Of a stretch of DNA of 12,069 nt, positions 1 to 5,548 are shown piece by piece (within the stretch, counting starts at the first letter, position 1; every line of letters starts with the position of its first letter). This DNA is from a bacterium (GTDB lineage: Bacteria; Desulfobacterota; GWC2-55-46): contig DAIDBB010000113.1 of the NCBI GenBank assembly GCA_027310325.1, positions 1-12,069 of the forward strand, read 5' to 3'. Position numbers and translations under genes: made by a program. A model generated the notes under the pieces. It had not been told where the DNA came from. It worked only from the letters and a program-made list of their open reading frames with translations, and did no database searches.

Positions 1-905
1 AGGTATTTTTTAGCCTGGTAGCAGAAAAGCTCTACGGCAACTTTGGCCCTTTCATCCGTCTTTTCCCTCGAAAGGAGGTCTTCCATGTCGGTACTTATGC
101 CCGAAACGCCAAGGAGACCCGCCCTGTGATTTACGAGGCCGTTCACTTCATCCGGCGTCATGCCCTTTTCTTTAAGGAGATAGATCATGACCCCGGAGTC
201 GAGGTCTCCGGTTCGTGAGCTCATCATAAGGCCTCCGGCCGGAGTGAACCCCATCGTGGTATCGACGCTCCGCCCGTCGTTTATCGCGCACATCGACGCG
301 CCGTTGCCGAGGTGCGCTATGACGGCCTTCCCGTTTCTACCCAGGGCCTTGAGTTCGGCTGCTATGTATTCGTATGAGAGCCCGTGAAAGCCGTAGCGTT
401 GGATTCCCTCTTCATGGAAGCCACCCGGTAGAGGGTACCTCCGCGCGATATCCGGCATTGTGGCGTGAAAGGCGGTATCGAAGCAGGCGACGTGGGGGAG
501 TTCAGGGTATGCGGCCTTGCACGCCTCAACCGCCTTTAACTGGTGCGGGAGGTGTTCGGGAGCGAAAGCGACAAGACCCTTAAGCGTATGAACAAGCTCT
601 TCGTCAACGAGGCGGACGTTTCTGAATTCAGGGCCGCCCTGGACGAGCCTGTGGGCTACCGCGTCCGGCCTTACGGCCTCTTTTTTAAGCCAAAGGAGAA
701 GCCTCTTAAGGGCCTCCGTGTGATCCGGAAAATCCGCTCTTTCGTCAACGAGAGTGACGTTACCCGGGCCCCTTGCCTCGAAAAGGCCGTCCGGAAGGCC
801 GATCCTCTCAAGCCTGCCCGAGACCCGGCGCTCCTCTTTTTCCTCCACGTTATAGACCGAGAACTTTATGGACGAGGAGCCGCTATTTATGGTCAGGACC
901 CGCAA
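1..905 (-). CDS. ackA: Acetate kinase, C-terminus cut off by the window edge
   Basis: Acetate kinase interconverts acetate + ATP and acetyl phosphate + ADP in the cytoplasm; with phosphotransacetylase it gives ATP by substrate-level phosphorylation. About 301 of roughly 400 family residues are visible. The start reads MRVLTINSGSSSIKFSVYN, the phosphate-loop signature with Asn7. Then come VAHRLVQGG with the acetate-pocket Arg86, FDTAFH with catalytic Asp143, YGFHGLS, HLGNGAS with His198, RTGDLDSG with Arg231, and GLLGVSGISTDM. No stop interrupts the frame to position 1. The start is TTG at 903-905: an AGG lies 5 nt upstream and a TAA closes the frame a few codons earlier, whereas the nearby ATG at 914-916 is in another frame and soon hits a stop. 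It is the last visible gene of an operon, 12 nt after the membrane-protein stop. Identification is firm; the TTG start is an inference. Confidence 0.96.
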   Translation of the reverse strand, partial: MRVLTINSGSSSIKFSVYNVEEKEERRVSGRLERIGLPDGLFEARGPGNVTLVDERADFPDHTEALKRLLLWLKKEAVRPDAVAHRLVQGGPEFRNVRLVDEELVHTLKGLVAFAPEHLPHQLKAVEACKAAYPELPHVACFDTAFHATMPDIARRYPLPGGFHEEGIQRYGFHGLSYEYIAAELKALGRNGKAVIAHLGNGASMCAINDGRSVDTTMGFTPAGGLMMSSRTGDLDSGVMIYLLKEKGMTPDEVNGLVNHRAGLLGVSGISTDMEDLLSREKTDERAKVAVELFCYQAKKY

Positions 906-917
906 TTTGCCCTCATT

Positions 918-1334
918 TTAAAAAACAGGTCGACGCCGGTCCAGCAACCAGGCGTTGAAGAAGGGGGCGACGACTTCAGAGGCAAGTACCAGGGACCAGA
1001 GCCTGCCCCGCCAGATGCGGTAGTCGGACGTGAGTTTCTCCCACGGGAACCCGAAGATATAGTGGCCCGCGAGAAGTTCAAAGGTCAGGCTGGAGGCGAG
1101 CCACAGGAGGCCAGCGGAAAGGGCCGCCGGGTATATCGAGGCGCCGCCTGCCGCGGCTTTTTTAAGATAGAAGCGCGAAAAGACGAAAATTACCGTTATT
1201 ATGAAAAAAGTCTTGTAGAGATGGGCTGTGTAGTCTCCCGCGAGGCCTTTGACGAAATTCTCCCCGATGATGCCGTTTATGATGGCGATAACTACCATCA
1301 CGGCCCAGAAGAGAAACGCCAGGGGAAGGGTCAT
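918..1334 (-). CDS. Four-helix integral membrane protein, function unknown
   Basis: A 138-residue hydrophobic protein that I cannot assign to a named family. Apparent membrane helices lie at about residues 3-23, 37-57, 68-90 and 108-131. Short charged loops join them and the tail is basic (LDRRRPVF), which suggests a cytoplasmic C-terminus. An NGIIGE motif follows helix 1 and an AH-x3-KT motif begins helix 2. The start was set at ATG 1332-1334 rather than seven codons further upstream, because this ATG shares the ATGA overlap with the rhodanese stop (TGA 1331-1333), the usual sign of translational coupling. The next gene, ackA, starts 12 nt after this stop. The position in the operon suggests it works with the exported rhodaneses or with acetate metabolism, but no residue reveals a substrate. 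No heme or metal motif is evident. Confidence 0.8.
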   Translation of the reverse strand: MTLPLAFLFWAVMVVIAIINGIIGENFVKGLAGDYTAHLYKTFFIITVIFVFSRFYLKKAAAGGASIYPAALSAGLLWLASSLTFELLAGHYIFGFPWEKLTSDYRIWRGRLWSLVLASEVVAPFFNAWLLDRRRPVF

Positions 1335-1762
1335 TTTACGACCTGGCCCTTCCACTCCCTCATGCCGCCTTTGAGGTCGTAAACGTTCTCGAACCCGTGC
1401 TCCAGGAACATATCGATTATTTCCTGCCCCGTGGTACCGCCGTAGCCGACTACGACCACCCTGTCTTTCGGCTGGTATTCGCTGGTCAGGTCCCTTTTAT
1501 TATACGCGGTGTCGGATGACACGTTTATGGCCCCGGGTATATGGCCTCCCCTGTAATAAAGATTGTCTCTTATATCTATGATGGCGAGCTTCTTGCCGTC
1601 GTTCATCATCTGCTCGAGTTCCGGCCCGGTTATGTACCTGGCTGAAGGCGGTTTGGCCGCGGGGGCCGCGGGGGCTGCAGGCGGATTGTCGGCTGACGCG
1701 TTGTAAGAGAACGGCAAAAGAAAAGAGAAGAAAATCGCAAGGACCGCACAAATCTTTCTCAT
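1331..1762 (-). CDS. Exported rhodanese-like protein lacking the catalytic cysteine
   Basis: A 143-residue protein. It has a signal peptide (MRKICAVLAIFFSFLLPFSY, likely cut near NASA-D), then an Ala/Pro-rich linker at about residues 25-40, then one rhodanese domain at about 43-140. The domain shows IIDIRD, the GHIPGAIN motif and the C-terminal YDLKGGMREW motif. In the active-site loop, where rhodaneses have Cys at the head of a six- or seven-residue loop, this protein reads VVVVGYGGTTG, with Gly106 in place of Cys. Sulfur transfer by the usual persulfide route is therefore not expected; a binding or structural role is possible. I chose ATG 1760-1762, which has a run of five G about 8 nt upstream; a TTG two codons earlier is too close to that run. 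It lies 73 nt downstream of an exported rhodanese that keeps the Cys, and overlaps the next gene by ATGA. Confidence 0.9.
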   Translation of the reverse strand: MRKICAVLAIFFSFLLPFSYNASADNPPAAPAAPAAKPPSARYITGPELEQMMNDGKKLAIIDIRDNLYYRGGHIPGAINVSSDTAYNKRDLTSEYQPKDRVVVVGYGGTTGQEIIDMFLEHGFENVYDLKGGMREWKGQVVK

Positions 1763-1835
1763 GTGCAAACCCCCTTTTTTTGATTCCGGTTGCGCGTCAG
1801 GGAGGCAAAACCCCGCATACTCTCGCTAAACGTCT

Positions 1836-2222
1836 TTACTTTGACGTTAGCGGCCCGTCCCATCCCCTCATGCCGCCCTTTACGTTATATACCTCTTTGT
1901 ATCCCTTCTGCAAAAGGATCGTCCCGAGCTCGTTGCCCATCGGCCCTCCGTGGCATACAAAGACTATCCTTTCCTCAGGGGAAAGCTGGCGGAACATAGA
2001 CTTGAAGGCGTCGTCATAGGGTATGTTTATCGCGCCAGGTATATGGCCCCTGGAGAAAAGCTCGGGCTCCCTAACGTCCACTATCTTTATCGGTTTTCCG
2101 TCCTTCATCATCTTCTGGAGCTCCGGGCCTGTTATGCCGACCGGCGGCCCGGCAAAGGCCGCCGTAAAAGATAGCAGAATAAGCGCGAAAAGCATGTTTG
2201 AGATCAATAGTTTTTTTCTCAT
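1836..2222 (-). CDS. Exported single-domain rhodanese with intact active-site cysteine
   Basis: A 128-residue protein with a clear signal peptide (residues 1-24, hydrophobic core, AFA-G cleavage site), so it acts in the periplasm. A single rhodanese domain follows: ITGPELQKMM, IVDVREPELF, the conserved GHIPGAINIPY motif, the active-site loop FVCHGGPMG with Cys90, and YNVKGGMRGW near the C-terminus. Family members move sulfane sulfur through a Cys persulfide; the donor and acceptor here are unknown. The ATG (2220-2222) has GGAGG 9 nt upstream. It is the first gene of a minus-strand operon, with a strong promoter candidate about 60 nt upstream. The next gene is a paralogue with almost the same domain order but without the Cys, which suggests tandem duplication followed by divergence. 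Confidence 0.93.
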   Translation of the reverse strand: MRKKLLISNMLFALILLSFTAAFAGPPVGITGPELQKMMKDGKPIKIVDVREPELFSRGHIPGAINIPYDDAFKSMFRQLSPEERIVFVCHGGPMGNELGTILLQKGYKEVYNVKGGMRGWDGPLTSK

Positions 2223-2281
2223 CTGAAATATCCTCCGGCTGTTGAGAGAACGTTTGAAATGTACCCGAATGCTAAAATTCT

Positions 2282-2310
2282 AACATACCAAAACGGTTTT
2301 TGTAAGTCAA
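2282..2310 (-). promoter_or_regulatory. Sigma70-type promoter of the rhodanese-ackA operon
   Basis: On the minus strand the -35 box TTGACT (2305-2310) is followed after exactly 17 nt by the -10 box TATGTT (2282-2287). Transcription would start near 2275 and give a leader of about 53 nt before the first rhodanese ATG. It lies in the AT-rich gap between rdgB and the rhodanese. Prediction from spacing and consensus only. Confidence 0.6.
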
Positions 2311-2319
2311 AATCTTTGT

Positions 2320-2916
2320 TTATGGACTTTTCCACGCCCCGGACTCGAGGAAATCCTTCAGTTTCCGGAGCGCGCGGGCCCTGTGGCTGATCGCGTTTTT
2401 TTCTTCGAGGTCAAGTTCAGCTACAGTCTTACCCATTTCGGGCACTAAAAAGACCGGGTCATAGCCGAACCCCTTTGCCCCCCGCGGCTCCAAAGTTATG
2501 TACCCCTCAAACACACCGTCGAAGGTAAAGGCCCTCCTATCCGGGAACGCCAGGGCGATGACGCACCTGAAGCGGGCCTTCCTTTTCTCCATCGCTATCC
2601 CCTTCATCTCTCTGAGGAGCTTCAGATAGTTATCCGTATCCGTGGAGTCCTTGCCCGCGTATCTTGCGGAGTAGACACCGGGCCTTCCGCCGAGCGCGTC
2701 CGCCTCGAGCCCGGAGTCGTCGGCAAGGGCCGGGAGGCCCGTTTTTTCAGCTATGAAGAGGGCCTTTAAGAGGGCGTTGTCCCTGAAGGTCTGACCGGTC
2801 TCCGGCGGCATGGCGAGGGCAGGGAAGTCATTTAGCGTCAGGACCTCGGTTGCCGGGAGCATCTGTTTTATCTCTTTGATCTTGCCGGCGTTACGGGTAG
2901 CGAGGACTATCTTCAT
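2320..2916 (-). CDS. rdgB: XTP/dITP pyrophosphatase (RdgB/HAM1 family)
   Basis: This cytoplasmic enzyme hydrolyses the non-canonical nucleotides dITP, XTP and dXTP to monophosphates, keeping deaminated purines out of DNA and RNA. At 198 residues it is the usual length. Family motifs appear in order: N-terminal ATRNAGKIKEI, LADDSGLEADALGG with the catalytic Asp near residue 68, PGVYSARYAG, GFGYDPVF, and SHRARAL near the end. The ATG (2914-2916) has no obvious Shine-Dalgarno just upstream, so translation may rely on the preceding gene. It follows the amidase by 52 nt on the same strand and probably shares its transcript. A separate strong promoter follows this gene for the rhodanese operon. Confidence 0.96.
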   Translation of the reverse strand: MKIVLATRNAGKIKEIKQMLPATEVLTLNDFPALAMPPETGQTFRDNALLKALFIAEKTGLPALADDSGLEADALGGRPGVYSARYAGKDSTDTDNYLKLLREMKGIAMEKRKARFRCVIALAFPDRRAFTFDGVFEGYITLEPRGAKGFGYDPVFLVPEMGKTVAELDLEEKNAISHRARALRKLKDFLESGAWKSP

Positions 2917-2968
2917 TTGAGGTTGCGCAATATCGGAGCTTTCCGGGTTTTAGACGGCGAGCGGGGTC

Positions 2969-3796
2969 CTAATTCCGGCTTTCTTCGCCGGAGTTGAGGT
3001 ACCCTATAAAGTCCTTTTCTTTCGAGAACATCTTCCTGAAGCCGACGATGCCTTCGACTATCGAACCGGCTATCTCCTCCCGGACTTTCTTCGAATCGAG
3101 TCTTTTTTCGCCCTTCGGGTTCGTAATGAATCCGACCTCGACGAGTACGGCGGGCATGTCGGCTGATATAAGTACGGCGAAGGGCGCCTGCTTTACGCCC
3201 CTGTCCTCGCCTTTCGCGGTCTTAAGGAGGCTCGTCTGGATGGCTTCCGCGAGTATCGAGCTTTCATGGTTTGAGGCCGTGCTTTCGAGGTCCCTTATGA
3301 TGTCTTTAAGGTCCTCGGCCTCGGCCGGGGTGACGCCCCCATGGGAGTCGGAGCTGTTTTCAAGCTCGGCGACCCTCCGGGCGTCTTCGTCGGTCGCGTC
3401 TATTGAGGCGAAGAAAGTCTCGAACCCGTCCACGCCCTTTTTCGGCGCCGCGTTAGTATGGATGCTTATGAAGAGGTCGGCCTTGTTCCTGTTTGCGAAG
3501 GCGGTCCTGTCGCGTAGCGCCACGAACGTATCGTCTTCCCTAGTAAGGAGCACCTTGCAGCCGCACCTCTCCTTTATCATTTCAGCAAGCGTCTTCGCGA
3601 TGGCCAGCGTAACGGTCTTCTCCTCCAGCCCGCCCGGGCCCACGGCGCCGCTATCGTGGCCGCCGTGCCCGGGGTCTATCACTATGACGTCCCGGTTTTC
3701 GCCGGCCCGGTCCTTTGGATCGACGAAAAACCCGAACGCCGGGGCCGCAAGGGCGAGCATTGACGCCGCCAGTATGAGTCGTTTGATGCCGGACAT
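2969..3796 (-). CDS. Exported N-acetylmuramoyl-L-alanine amidase (Amidase_3/AmiC type)
   Basis: A zinc amidase that cuts the bond between N-acetylmuramic acid and L-alanine in peptidoglycan, usually to separate daughter cells. The 275 residues start with a signal peptide (MSGIKRLILA then a hydrophobic core, cut near AFG at residue 22). The catalytic domain starts at about residue 37: IDPGHGGHDSG with zinc ligand His44, LEEK with Glu59, FISIHTNA with His113, DRGVKQA, and PAVLVEVGF with the catalytic Glu220. Residues of about 130-190 form the helical insert typical of this family (ATDEDARRVAELENSS, an Ile/Asp/Leu-rich stretch, ESSILAEAIQ), which in related amidases blocks the active site until a partner activates it. 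No LysM or AMIN targeting domain is visible. It is the first gene before rdgB. A very good promoter lies so close to the ATG that the message may be leaderless. Confidence 0.95.
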   Translation of the reverse strand: MSGIKRLILAASMLALAAPAFGFFVDPKDRAGENRDVIVIDPGHGGHDSGAVGPGGLEEKTVTLAIAKTLAEMIKERCGCKVLLTREDDTFVALRDRTAFANRNKADLFISIHTNAAPKKGVDGFETFFASIDATDEDARRVAELENSSDSHGGVTPAEAEDLKDIIRDLESTASNHESSILAEAIQTSLLKTAKGEDRGVKQAPFAVLISADMPAVLVEVGFITNPKGEKRLDSKKVREEIAGSIVEGIVGFRKMFSKEKDFIGYLNSGEESRN

Positions 3797-3803
3797 AACC
3801 GTT

Positions 3804-3832
3804 ATTTTAGTTTCACTCGTCTTTTATGTCAA
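3804..3832 (-). promoter_or_regulatory. Near-consensus promoter of the amidase-rdgB unit
   Basis: On the minus strand TTGACA (3827-3832) is separated by exactly 17 nt from TAAAAT (3804-3809). Only 7 nt (AACGGTT) lie between the -10 box and the amidase ATG at 3794-3796, so the predicted first transcribed base falls on or next to that ATG. No Shine-Dalgarno is present. This suggests leaderless translation. Confidence 0.65.
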
Positions 3833-3957
3833 TACCGGAAGCGAAAGAGGCAACTTCCCTTCTCGATGAATTAGCTGGAATGGCCGGGCGGTTTAAGTTA
3901 GAATCAGCCGGGGTACGATAAGAATACCGCCCCCGCGAAAGGAGGGGTCAGGCCCAA

Positions 3958-4440
3958 ATGCTTTTCTATGCGATGCACATAATACATCTCCTTACGGTCA
4001 TTCTGTGGATAGGAGGGCTTGCCTTCGTTACCTCGATAGTGCTGCCCATGGCCATAAAGACGCCCGACGCGCTGCAGAAGGTCCTTCTCTTTCAGAGGGT
4101 CGAGCACAGGTTCGCGAAGGTCGCGAGGACCTATAACGTCATAACCGGGGCAACGGGCTTTGTGATGATATTCCTCGCGGGCTGGCACAGGACGCTCTTT
4201 ACCAGGGCCGGGATACCGCTTACGGTAATGACGATGATATGGGTCTTCTGGTTTGTGATGCTCTGGGGCCTTGAGCCCTTCGTCATAAAAAAGATGCTTA
4301 CGAATATGCTCAAGGACCCGAAGATGGATATCGACGGTATATTTAAGAGGCTGAACACGATGCACTGGTTCATGGTCTTTATTTCGCTCGTCGCGGCGAC
4401 GGCCGGGGTCTTTGTCGCCCATATCCCGATCGTATTCTGA
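3958..4440 (+). CDS. Four-helix, histidine-bearing membrane protein (CopD/HemJ-like fold suspected)
   Basis: A 160-residue integral membrane protein. Helices lie at about residues 5-30, 57-77, 87-107 and 133-155. The first helix begins MHIIHLLTVILWIGGLAF with His7 and His10. His50 and Arg51 precede helix 2 (EHRFAKVARTYN), His77 closes helix 2, and His136 opens helix 4 (NTMHWFMV). Paired histidines at helix ends and the H-x-W-x-GG pattern recall CopD-type and HemJ-type membrane proteins, which bind copper or heme, but the resemblance is by eye and no family is certain. The ATG at 3958 has AAAGGAGGGG about 10 nt upstream. No strong promoter was found in the 161-nt gap to the divergent amidase; a TAGAAT at 3899-3904 is a weak -10 candidate. 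Its last 62 nt overlap the opposite-strand ogt gene. Confidence 0.82.
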   Translation: MLFYAMHIIHLLTVILWIGGLAFVTSIVLPMAIKTPDALQKVLLFQRVEHRFAKVARTYNVITGATGFVMIFLAGWHRTLFTRAGIPLTVMTMIWVFWFVMLWGLEPFVIKKMLTNMLKDPKMDIDGIFKRLNTMHWFMVFISLVAATAGVFVAHIPIVF

Positions 4441-4963
4441 GGGTCCCGGGTGTGGCGGCCTCGGTTTCGAGCAGGGTCTTTTTTATTTTGACCCCTCCCG
4501 TGTAACCCCCCATCTCCCCATTTCCCTTTATGACCCTGTGGCACGGGATTATTATGGGGACAGGGTTTTTTCCGCAGGCGTTGCCCACGGCGCGGGTGGC
4601 CTCAGGTCTTTTCAAGCGCGCGGCGACCTCCCTGTAGCTCATGGTCCTGCCACGGGGTATTCTTTTAAGCGCCTTCCATACCGAGATTTCGAACGGCGTG
4701 CCGCAAAGGTCAAGGGGGATGTTGAAATTAGAGGGCTTGCCGCGTAAGTAGCCGTCGAGCTCATTAAAGAACCGTAGAAAACGCCTTTGGTCTTCAATGA
4801 GATTGGTTCCGGGCCGCTTTTCTTTAAGCCTTTTGAGGAACGCTTCCTTCGTGGAATCTATCGAGACGTCCGTCAGGCCCCTTGTGGTCGCGGCCGCGAA
4901 GACCCGCCCTAGCTTGGTATCGTGACTTGCGTAACAGATTGACTCAACCGGTCTTTTCGTCAT
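4379..4963 (-). CDS. ogt: Methylated-DNA--protein-cysteine methyltransferase (O6-alkylguanine repair)
   Basis: A suicide repair protein that moves alkyl groups from O6-alkylguanine (and O4-alkylthymine) in DNA to its own cysteine. It has 194 residues. A variable N-terminal ribonuclease-like domain (about 1-85) precedes the conserved domain: GTPFEISVWKAL, IPRGRTMSYREVA with Tyr110, the Arg-finger helix ATRAVGNACGKNP with Arg124, the active-site IIPCHRVI with Cys141, and GGYTGGVKIKKTLLETE. The family normally ends near that last motif, but here about 27 further residues follow, rich in Arg and Pro. The last 20 or so are encoded antisense to the end of the membrane-protein gene. The ATG (4961-4963) has a perfect AGGAGG six nt upstream. 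A MITE-like element sits immediately upstream of that site, so the promoter is now distant or inside the element. Confidence 0.95.
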   Translation of the reverse strand: MTKRPVESICYASHDTKLGRVFAAATTRGLTDVSIDSTKEAFLKRLKEKRPGTNLIEDQRRFLRFFNELDGYLRGKPSNFNIPLDLCGTPFEISVWKALKRIPRGRTMSYREVAARLKRPEATRAVGNACGKNPVPIIIPCHRVIKGNGEMGGYTGGVKIKKTLLETEAATPGTLRIRSGYGRQRPRPSPRRAK

Positions 4964-4969
4964 TTTTCG

Positions 4970-4975
4970 CCTCCT
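4970..4975 (-). promoter_or_regulatory. Shine-Dalgarno of ogt, overlapping the MITE target duplication
   Basis: AGGAGG on the minus strand, 6 nt before the ogt ATG. Its 5' end overlaps the CTAT duplication at 4974-4977, so the element begins only two bases beyond the ribosome-binding site. Confidence 0.8.
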
Positions 4976-5144
4976 ATGGAAGCCCTGATTAATTACTATA
5001 TTTTGCAGTCATTGCGAGGAGCGTAGCGACGAAGCAATCTCTAAGCTGTGATTTATCTAAAAAACAGATTGCTTCCCCTTCGCTCTGGGCTTCGGCTCAC
5101 TCTCTCGCAACGATAGATCACCGAATTAATCAGAGGTTCCCTAT
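4974..5144. mobile_element. 163-bp MITE-like element (4978-5140) with CTAT target duplication
   Basis: The ends form a 17-bp terminal inverted repeat matching at 15 of 17 positions: GGAAGCCCTGATTAATT at 4978-4994 against the complement of 5124-5140. The inner ten bases CTGATTAATT match perfectly. CTAT lies directly outside both ends (4974-4977 and 5141-5144), which fits a 4-bp target-site duplication. Inside is a second inverted repeat: GAAGCAATCT at 5031-5040 pairs with AGATTGCTTC at 5066-5075, and the GTCATTGCGAGGAGCG-type arm from 5008 is related to 5102-5113. Arms of this CATTGCGAGG...GAAGCAATC type recur between genes in many environmental bacterial genomes. There is no coding capacity, so movement would need a transposase supplied elsewhere. 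Only one copy is in the window. Confidence 0.75.
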
Positions 5145-5315
5145 TTTATTACGCAGCGTTTCTACTATCGATTTTTGCGTAATATGGCCGTCAAGTAAAG
5201 CGCAGGTTCAATAGCGAAGGTGCAACCACCGGGACAAAGCCTTTCAACGCATGGCCGCTTAGGATAGCATTTCCCTTTCCGCTGAGCCTTGCCGGATGCT
5301 TCCACTTTTACAGTA

Positions 5316-5370
5316 CCGAAAGACTCCGCGAGTCTCCCGGCTACCCGGCGCCCCGGGAATATTATTTCGG
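5316..5370 (+). other. Possible three-way-junction RNA or DNA fold
   Basis: Three perfect helices nest in 55 nt. The outer stem is CCGAAA (5316-5321) with TTTCGG (5365-5370). Inside are hairpin GACTC-CGC-GAGTC (5322-5334) and hairpin CCCGG (5336-5340) with CCGGG (5353-5357). A further GGAG/CTCC stem (5369-5372 with 5381-5384) would compete with the outer stem. Whether it is transcribed is unknown; the best promoter for the following gene lies downstream of it. Confidence 0.35.
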
Positions 5371-5420
5371 AGAGCGCAGGCTCCAGAAAGGCCCGAAGAC
5401 AGAATCAACGAGGCCCTTCT

Positions 5421-5476
5421 ACACCAAATACAGCCCTTCTTATTGTCTTGACAAATGGGTCAGGCTTAGAGTAATT
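5421..5476 (+). repeat. Direct repeat, copy 1 (upstream of the lipoprotein gene)
   Basis: A 56-bp segment that recurs in the same orientation at 7603-7657. The shared blocks are CCAAATACAGCCC, TTATTGTC, GACAA and CAGGCTTA, with one single-base length difference. The centre is an imperfect palindrome (ATTGTC-TT-GACAA). This copy contains TTGACA, which is AAGACA in the other copy. Confidence 0.8.
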
Positions 5477-5477
5477 A
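5448..5477 (+). promoter_or_regulatory. Promoter candidate for the lipoprotein gene, inside the direct repeat
   Basis: TTGACA (5448-5453) and TAATTA (5472-5477) are 18 nt apart. Transcription would begin near 5484, leaving about 65 nt before the ATG at 5549. The -35 box is a perfect consensus and the -10 box is moderate. Confidence 0.45.
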
Positions 5478-5548
5478 TTTTACGCCAGATTGTGCGAACA
5501 TCCATTTGGCGAATCGATATTTCAATAAACTCAACAGGGAGAAAAGGC

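Larger units (their letters stand above)
4964..5548. other. Non-coding gap between ogt and the lipoprotein gene
   Basis: About 585 bases without a supported gene; short open frames here have no start signal and no protein-like composition. It holds, left to right: the ogt Shine-Dalgarno, the MITE-like element (4978-5140), an 8-bp perfect inverted repeat (ATTACGCA 5148-5155 and TGCGTAAT 5176-5183), a possible structured segment at 5195-5280, a compact three-stem fold (5316-5370), a direct repeat with an embedded promoter (5421-5477), and the lipoprotein ribosome-binding site (GGGAG near 5538-5542). Confidence 0.7.

Noticed and set aside
543..1382. 279-codon plus-strand frame opposite ackA and the membrane protein gene.
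   Set aside because: It runs antisense to acetate kinase and across two gene boundaries, and its sequence shows no domain.
2994..3869. 291-codon plus-strand frame opposite the amidase gene.
   Set aside because: It is the antisense shadow of a firmly identified amidase; its Ser/Ala-rich product has no motifs.
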